Origin: Paramyrothecium sp. XJ0827
Taxonomy: Eukaryota > Ascomycota > Sordariomycetes > Hypocreales > Stachybotryaceae
Length of the DNA stretch: 64,000 bases
Reading direction: 5' to 3'
NCBI GenBank assembly: GCA_020881915.1
Contig: JAJFPB010000001.1
Span: forward strand, 5,146,001-5,210,000
This document shows, in pieces, positions 56,238-64,000 of this stretch (position 1 is its first letter; every line of letters begins with the position of its first letter). The notes below the pieces were generated by a model, which saw only the letters and a list, made by a program, of their open reading frames with translations, searched no databases and had not been told where the DNA came from. The position numbers and the translations under genes were made by a program.

Positions 56238-59200
56238 CCTCCCCTTCCCTCCTCCCCTTACTCGCCTACTCTCCCCGTCCTCACCTTCGGCCCATTGTGC
56301 GTACCCCGCTAGTCAGTAAGGCAGGTTTGGCGCGGGAGTCATGCCAATGTACTCCGCCAGAGCAGGTACAAGCGCAGATTTGGGGGATAATTTTTTTTTT
56401 TCTTCCCAGGGCTTGGCTCGAGCGGGTGAGTAACAGCTGGGGGGCTGCAGGCCCGGGACACACCCCCCAGTCTTTCCGGACGCCCTTCCCACGCCCCCTG
56501 GAAGACGGCCGAAGAGGGCACGTAAAAGCCACTCACGGCCTGGTGGACCTAAGGTCGGAATTCAGGTGAGATTTTTCATCACACCCCCACTGCCCGACCT
56601 AGACGTGGGGCGCAGCATCCGGGGCGCTCATGTCGTGCTCGACTGATTGGCTTCCATTCCTGGTGGGAAGAAGGGGGAGAGGACAAAATATGGGGGGGAT
56701 AAGAAAGGAAACGAAGGGCAACAACACGTTCGAGGCTTAGTTGACTGCCTCCGCCGTGATCCTCTTGTTCGGCTGCTCTTCCCGGAGAGGAAGACTCCAA
56801 AATGTTCGAAAGTCCCAGCTGGAGAGTAGTCTAGTGCTGTGGACGGCTTCTCGGCGGACGCAGACGAGTTGAGGCCTTTCGGGCCTATGGAAGACTGTCC
56901 TTATCTCTCCATTTGCCGGCCGGTTGAGAGCGAGCCTCTATCAATTCCCCTATCGCGCGCAACCTGGCCGTGAGTCCACCCATATCAAGCAACTTACGCT
57001 CAACCTGGAAGCAGTGCATCGCATTGGTATGTATCTATGCCCTCTGCCATCTGCCCAAGAGCCTTTGGTCTTAAAATTTCTGTTCAATCTATGATGCATG
57101 CAACCGTCTTTCTCGCGATGATGTCCGGATAGATGATTTTCAAGGTAACACCCAGGCATGCACGTCCCGGAGCTTCAGGTCGCAGCACTTCTCCTCCAGA
57201 CAAGGTGCGACCCCCTTTTTCTCTCTCCCGCCCGTCCTTCTTATCGCCGTGATGCTGAGACTCGTGAGCGAGTCACACAGACCACATGTGCGACTTTCCT
57301 TCATCAGCCTTCCTCTCCGTTCTTCCCCACAGCGCCACCCAAACCCTATCCACTGGTTTTGCTTTCGACCTGGGGACTGGGGCGGGGAAATGAGCCTCTA
57401 GCTTTCGCGACGGGCCCAAGGAGAAGATGAGGTCGATTCGAGGCCCTGTCGTCGCGATAGGCCCGGGGCAAAATGAGCCAACTCGGTACATCTCGGCCAG
57501 AGCAAGGTGGCAGCCTCCCCGGGGGGGTGATCATGAGGCGAAGAAGCCAAAATCAGTCGAGCCGCCAAAAAATGTGTGGGGTTAGCGCCAGTACAGCCCC
57601 AGCTTTGGGTGATAAGGCGTGGAGAGCACTGAGAGATGCGCTCCAATCCAGAACCCAGCACCGACACCGGTAGCCGCCATTCCCCTTCCATTTCAAGCGC
57701 CCGCGATTGTTCGTGCCGCCTCTCCGGTCGGAAAACCCCCCGCCCCAAGTTGCATGGTTGAGATTGCTTGTATCGCTCTCTTTGAGGTGCGCGCCTAAAT
57801 TTGTCTATGGAAGGCGTGATCAGATCGTGTGGGGGTTGGTTGGTCATGACAGTGAAAACTCGTCGGCTCCCGGATCGGGCTACATCAGGGCGGTGCAGGA
57901 ACTGTTGCGCGTCTCTGGGGTCCAGTTGGTCTCGTTTTGCGCATCCGACGTGTGTACGCATTATGCGTCGTCGTATACTGCGTCGTCATACCAGTCTTCT
58001 AGCCTCTCATGGAGCATACCTAACGTACCAAGGTTTGGCAAGGTAAGGTACCTCAAGGCACGTTCCCGTGTGCCTACACTCCCCGTTTGTTTCGGAACCT
58101 TCGTCTGGGGTAAATGGTCAGAGCCGCCCACGCCGCCCACGCCGTCCATGCCTGTTGGCCTCTTCAGCTGAGCAATTGTCTGGGGTGGTGGCACCTCTCC
58201 GTTGTCAACCCCCACGGGCGCCCAGCAGTTTCGAGGCGATCTTAGCTCCTCCCCGTGCTGCCAATGGTTACTCCAAATTCAGCCGAGCAGAGTTGCCAGC
58301 TGATAAGCACAGCACAAGTGCCAATTTCGCAATGACTTTGCAAGGGCCTATCGAGGTCCCGGGCCAATACCAACCAGGCGAACCCGAGCATCCGTCTTTT
58401 CGCTTACGACTGATCCTTTGTCTCGGATCGTGAACGGAGAGTCCGGAGTATCCATCCCCAGGATTTCCGTTCATTCAAAGGAGGTCTCGACTACCGGCCA
58501 GTATAGGAAAAGATCTCCACGCTGGTTGCCTAGATTCCACCGTGTCGCCCTGAAGCAACGGCGGCCTATCATATCGACAGACTACGCGATGTTATGCCTT
58601 GCCCAATCCCGAAGCCCATGGACGAGCCTTCACATTGCGTGGCGAAACGGTGACAGGGCGTGCCCAAAGCAATGATGCTTGAGTTGAGCTGTTCCATCCC
58701 TGGCAAGGTCTCCATTTCCCCCTTCTCCAGGTCCATGTCAGAATGCGGCGGCCCGCTCAGCCTGTCCGTACTCCTCTTATCAGAAGATTCCCCCACGGTG
58801 AGAATGCAGGGTCCTCGTGCACGACAAGCCACCAAATTGACTCCAGCTGCCAATAACGAGTTGGATCAACTTCCAGAACCTGGGGTTACCCCCGCCCCTG
58901 CAGTCCGCTAAGCCAGGCGACGGGCCCTGGTCTGGCTCGGTGGCATGATCTAAGATCGACCTAGTACCCCGTCCTTTCTCACGGCTGCTCGGGATAACTT
59001 GCGTGTGTGCCCGCACACCGAGACGGTGAGCCAAGGCCCGACGAAATGATACAATTAGCCGTCCTGCCCATGTGATCGAGTACGTTTTGATTCGAGACCG
59101 ATTGATGGAGACAATGTTTGGGAACCCCACGATCAGATGTCGTGGGGTAATGCCGTGGCATTTCTTCGGCGTTAACGGGTTGATTGGCGTCGGCGGACAC

Positions 59201-62200
59201 TATGGCAAGCACTGGCATTTGCATTGTTCTGGACGGCAGTGCTCTTAGGCAACAGTAGCAATGCCGCGCATTGCAGCCGCTCCATCTGCACAGACATGAA
59301 AATGACATTCTGGCTCCAGCTAGACGTCTCAAGAGCATCGTGGGGTTCGGGTCATCTACGCCATTCCGGGCTCAGTACGTAAAAGCGACTAGTGCACAAA
59401 GTCCTGGGGCACAAGTACCTCTTTGGACAAGTCTGGGACCTTTCCTGCGAGATGCCTCCCTAAACCTGGGTTGCTAGGCCGATTGATAGCGGGACAAGCC
59501 GCCACAAACCACCTGCAGTAGTCCAAGCCCGACGGCCTGGTTCTGCATCCGCTCATCTCAGAAGCCTCCGCCCAAAATGTCTTGGGTGGATAAGCGACAG
59601 TTTCCAGCCGTCGCAATGCCCTTCAACCAGCTGCTAGAGGGCCAAATGGCGCTCGCTGGTCGGTCTATTAAAATTGCGTAAGATAAGTCCTCAAAGGGTC
59701 TGATATCATAGTGCTTCATTTGTTTAAGAATAATTATTATTTTCGTTTATTTTCTTTATTATTCCTCCAGGCTGCTGTTGAAGAGAAGCCGCTTTGCAGT
59801 CCGGATATTTTTGCTCACAACTTGAGTACCTCTACCTTCCCCTTCGTGCCCGTGACGTTACAATGGCCAGTGAGCGATGCAATCTCCGCTATGGCGAGTT
59901 AAGACGCAAGCACTGGCCCAATTGGTCCCACTGGGGCATTCGGGGTGGTGTAGCGAATTTCCCCGAGCTCCTCAGGAACCGTCCCTCATAATATCGCCGA
60001 AAGCAGCCAGTGCCTGGCGTTCTAGCGTTGCCACGTGCGTGGCCTTCGGTCCGGGGGTGGCAGCTTGCAGAGGGCCGGCAACGTGCTTCGGTGTCGCCGT
60101 GAAGGCTCCGAGGGCCACCGCTGGCCCGAGCATTAGCCCGAGGCACCGCTATCATCAGTCTGCACGATACCGTACGCCCGCGGCTGGTACCCCTGGGATC
60201 TTTTCTTGTGGGGTCTAGGTCAGATCCCTGATCTCAACCCTGTCCAACGATGCCAGGGCCCGACCTGGATAAGGACAGCGCTCACCCACAGCGCAAAACC
60301 CCCTCGGAACAGGTGCATTGGTGTCAGATAACATCAAGTAGTGCTTATCTACGGCTAAATTCGACGGTTCGTTAGACATGAACTACCACTGCTAACAAGC
60401 GCTTCTAAGGATGTGGTCAGCGTCTCACATGCTTGCCAAGGACGATACCGAAGGTTTTGAAACTACTACTCGTATGTCGGTACCATGAGGTAGGCGGCGG
60501 AGGTCTCTCGTAATCTGTTGCACCAGCGCCTTGTCCCACGTCCAACTTCCGAGGTTTGGCCGTGTTCGCATCATCTCCCTCGCCAATAGCCGTGATACGC
60601 GACGCATAAAACTCCTAGGGGCTCTAGGTGGGTTTCGCAGTCTCACACCTCCCAAGAACCTCCGAGCCTAGCATCTAAGCATGCCATACCGAGACCATCC
60701 GTACCCTGTCTGCGCCAAATGCCCTGCACATAGTACTGTAGATACCCAGGTACGCGTATCGTGGTGCTAGTACTTGTTGCTTATTCATAACTGCACCACT
60801 TGCATTCGCCAAAGTCCGCTATGGGAGTGCAACGATAGCTTGCGGCTCGCTCCTTCGGACGCCTCTTTGTACCCAAATGAGAGAGGGACGAGAGACAGAA
60901 GAAGGAAAATGAGAGAAAAGACCAACGTGGTTGGCTCGTGCCACACCGCCCTTACAGGATTGATCAAAGAGGCCTTTGCATGTTCGTGGCAGGCGTGCTC
61001 TTGAGCGTTTTTCGTGACACACACTCAGCCGTACCAACTGGATTCCCCACAAACCAGCCATGATAAGGAACGAGGCGGATCTGGTATTCCTTGGCAGCAT
61101 ACCAGTTTTTTATGTTCCTTGCAGATAGCCTCTCCGCCCTTCCATAAGGTACGATCCCCGAGTGCCTCTGCATCCTGGCAAGTGAGTCGTTCCGGTCAAT
61201 GTACACCAGGATGCACAGGGCCTGTTAGTCAATGGATTGATGTTCTGGCGTTATTATTTAGTAGTTGACGTTCTCTCAACCTGGACATTGCTCTCACCCC
61301 TCAGCCAGGGTACGAGAGCCACAGACCCCAGGTTGCCTCATTGTGAGCTTGTATGTTGCGATATCCACTCGTGGATACTTGGCGGCAATACAAGCCCTTC
61401 GGAAAACGTCTTCCAACGATGGGAAGTGATGCCTGCACCCCACCCGCATCGAAAACAATACGCAACGTGTCTGACAGGTCACAAAACCACGCGTGGCCTT
61501 GGGCTTGTTTCGGGACGAGTGTCACGACCCGGGGAGCCGTGTGCGCCTCTGCGTAATGGCTCGGAACGCCGATGATTTGGGGTTGAGAAGAAATTTTCCC
61601 CGTGGCAACAAAGCCAATCTCGGGGTCCTGAGTCAGAATGGCCTCGTAGCGACTCACCAAGCCTGCCAAGAGCCGTTCTTTCTAGAACAAGCCACTCGCC
61701 CACAGCCTTAGCCCTACCTCGGTTGGCGCTTTGGCTCGTCGATCTGTGCCGTGGCCCTAGCGTAGCTTCTTCAAATCCGGATCTAAAGCGCTTCTAGGGA
61801 CCCAAAGGGGCAAAACGTCCCTCTGCCCGCCCCCACAGCGTCTCCGAAAGATCTATCCAGGTACAGGTCCCGTACTCCTGCTTGAGGGATTACTTTTGTG
61901 GACTCATCGCTGAAGTCGAACTCAACTGGATGAGCTCCCTAAACCAGACTAACGTGCATCCAGGAACTCTGCTTGCCGGAATAACTTGCCGGTCAAACAC
62001 ATGTTGGTTTCAGTGAGCCAAGATTTGTCCTCAAACTCCATTAGCGCAAGTCTCGTAATGGGAGGGCTCCTTTGCTGCAGCAGGTAGGCAGACAAGTTGC
62101 AGTCGTGACGTGCATATTCTATTCTTCTTATGGTGGATAGAGTGCCGTATCGTCAGCCAAGGTGAAGGGTGTGGACGAGCCTTACTAAGCACGGTTGAAT

Positions 62201-62335
62201 GACATTTGGTCGTGCTCGGTGTGTCATGTGACTCCGTGAAACCCAGGCGAGACTGGTCCGTCGCGTGTATCACTCTGCATTTCTGGGCGCTATGTGACTT
62301 CATGATTTCCTGCGTTGACCCTGTGGCTCGCGACC
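56236..62335. other. 6-kb gene-poor region between cre1 and the Rad51 paralogue
   Basis: No gene is supported. Frames of up to 187 codons (such as minus 57398-57961) are overlapping shadows with no domains. A short AT-rich stretch at about 59690-59790 ends in the repeat fragment at 59793-59824. AGGTAAGGTACCT occurs near 58041-58053. I found no tRNA or 5S rRNA signature. Confidence 0.5.
59793..59824. mobile_element. Solo terminal repeat related to the 46.4-kb element
   Basis: TTGCAGTCCGGATATTTTTG and the following CTCACAACTTG match the right end of the element at 46388-46598 (GCAGTCCGGGTATTTTTGCTCACCACTTG) with two differences. It is preceded by about 100 bp of AT-rich DNA, also like that element. 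No opposite-orientation partner was found within the preceding few hundred bases, so this looks like a truncated or decayed copy. Confidence 0.55.
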
Positions 62336-63915
62336 ATGGATTACCATGCAGTGCATGGACACGATGTCGCAAGCTTTCCGATATCCGAAACACGTGAGCC
62401 TGTGCGATAGATGCCCGTCGTCTTTGCTTGAGCACTAATCGCCAGCTCGTAGATCGGTTGCCAACGATTTCGGCATCGCAGGCCATCAACGGTCTGGAGA
62501 GCCAGCCTCTCAACCACATTTCTTCAGGGCTTGACTGTCTTGACAAAATCCTCTCCAGCACTGCCGTTACTGAGCTAGACGGCTTGGACTCATCTGCAGG
62601 TATTAAGCGCGGCCAGGTAACTGATATCTGGGGACCTCCTGGCACTGGAAAGACTGCTCTGGGGTAAGAACGAGCTCCTCAATTGCCCATGACCTGAGCC
62701 AGGACTAACCTCACGAAAGTGTTCAGCTAGCAGCCAACACAATTTGTGACGGGAACAGTGTAGTTTGGGTAGGTTCGTTGCATTGTGTCGGCTCCTCATG
62801 TCAGTCACGCGAGCTAAGAGCAGCAAATGCAGATTGTTTTCAGGCCGCTCCAATCAAGCGTATCTCCAATGTCCTCAAAACAGTGCGGGAGGTACGGCAG
62901 AAACAAGATGAAGTTGGTTCACAAGATCTCAGCCAGGACAACTTTGCCCACTACCGCTGTTTGACACTCCCCCATTTAATGGCGTTGATAGGCCGGCCCA
63001 CCAAGGACTCGATCAAGGAGGGGGTCTCCCTGGTTGTGATAAGTTCTTTAACAGCCCTTGTGAACTCGTCGCTGCCTAAGACTCATGAGTCCAAGCCATC
63101 CAACAGGCCAGCTAAGGGTATCGTGTTTGTCAGGCCTCAATCTGAAAGCACCATCTCTAACATCTTGAAACAGGATTGACAGCTACCGCGAAGCGCTTGC
63201 AGGTATTGCAATACATCATTACAGCCTTACAGAAGCTTGCTGCTACGCGACAGTGTGCTGTCGTACTTCTATCCCAATGCGCGACTCGAATGCAGTCAGA
63301 GAAGAGCGCCACATTGGTCCCTGCAGTGAATGCTACAGTTTGGGAGCTCGGCATTACCACACGATTGGCTGTCCATAAAGACTGGATTTGGCAAGATGGA
63401 CGGCTCAAGGGTGCCTCCATAGTGCGAGTCCAGAAGCTAGATGGCAAGATGATGGACGATAGCCCAGACTACATATCAGCATTTGGCGTTGGAAATGTAC
63501 GTACCGTGCATCCGCATACATATCCGAAAGCTACTGATCATCATCCCCGCAGTCTGGAATAACCAGCATAAAGTATGAACTAGGAGAAGCATCCGCGTCT
63601 GTAGCTGGATTGGCGGCACAGAAAAGAAAGCTGGAACAGACGGGGTTGGAAGTCGCTGAAAGCGATGATGAGGACTACGAATGGGGCGATGAGGATGAAT
63701 CCGCCATTTCTCCACCGCCTCGCCGGCAATGGCAGGGGAGTGAAGACATCCTCCTAGGGCTGGATGTCGGCCAGAGCGACGCCGGCACGGAGAGTGACAA
63801 TGCCGATGAAGAGGATGAGCCCCGTAACATGGCCGGCGATGAGGCCCAGAGCGAGGCGGAAGTAGGCTTAAGCGCCGGCGAAGCGCCGAGGCCCAAAGCC
63901 GCACATCCGAAATGA
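62336..63915 (+). CDS. Rad51/RecA-family recombination protein (Rad51 paralogue)
   Basis: Six exons (62336-62393, 62453-62663, 62720-62772, 62833-63117, 63174-63496, 63553-63915) give 430 residues. All introns are short (55-60 bp) and GT-AG, one with the weaker donor GTTCGT. Features are HISSGLDCLDKIL before a Walker A loop GPPGTGKTA at about 78-86, VQLAANTICDGNSVVWVD, a Walker B-like strand GVSLVVISSLTAL, then RLQVLQYIITALQKLAATRQ and CAVVLLSQCAT, typical of RecA cores. It has the layout of fungal Rad51 paralogues such as Rad55/Rhp55, which help load Rad51 on single-stranded DNA. Which paralogue it is remains open. The Walker B Asp position is Ser, and the last 100 residues form an acidic tail. 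The first exon is the least certain. Confidence 0.8.
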
Positions 63916-64000
63916 AATGGGACTCTGCAAGCTGGGCACCACGGAACAGAATGAATCTTGAAAGCGGTGTGAATATGGATGGGGCACCAAAACAGGGCCT

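Noticed and set aside
57398..57961. 187-codon minus-strand frame
   Set aside because: Low-complexity Arg/Pro/Ser-rich frame with an overlapping open frame on the other strand and no domain.

Overview
The window is nuclear DNA of a filamentous ascomycete, most likely a Sordariomycete and possibly Hypocreales. Evidence: short 53-110 bp GT-AG introns with fungal branch points, single-exon housekeeping genes, a CreA/CRE1 repressor with the Sordariomycete-type N-terminus, an NDT80/PhoG regulator of the VIB-1/XprG type, and many AGGTACCT-like palindromes between genes. I saw no prokaryotic operons, CRISPR array, rRNA or convincing tRNA.

Layout. 0-21 kb is gene-dense: the 3' end of an unidentified gene (1-51), a small LEA-like protein, the DEAD-box helicase Dbp7, a mitochondrial PPR protein, phosphomevalonate kinase (Erg8), an aldehyde dehydrogenase, the 18S rRNA processing factor Esf2, and two conserved-looking proteins of unknown role. 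21.2-29.4 kb holds no gene I can support and leads into a VIB-1/XprG-like NDT80 transcription factor. 31.1-35.8 kb is again gene-poor. 35.8-45.0 kb is a second dense block: HPPK-DHPS folate enzyme, acyl-CoA-binding protein, a nitronate-monooxygenase-like flavoprotein, the ArfGAP Glo3 and the mitochondrial import subunit Tim21. 45.0-54.0 kb is gene-poor and carries a small AT-rich element with terminal inverted repeats. Then come CRE1 with a G-rich, CreA-site-rich 5' region and a 40-nt T tract, another 7 kb gene-poor stretch with a fragment of the same repeat family, and a Rad51 paralogue near the right edge.

How the parts relate. Two ribosome-biogenesis genes (DBP7, ESF2) share a PAC-like CTTATCG element about 100 bp upstream of their ATGs. 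The two transcriptional regulators (VIB-1-like and CRE1), which act in the same carbon and secretion network in Neurospora, lie about 23 kb apart, and both are bordered by multi-kilobase gene-poor DNA while housekeeping genes are packed tightly. Exon structures below were derived by hand from splice signals, frame continuity and family resemblance; no database search was possible.
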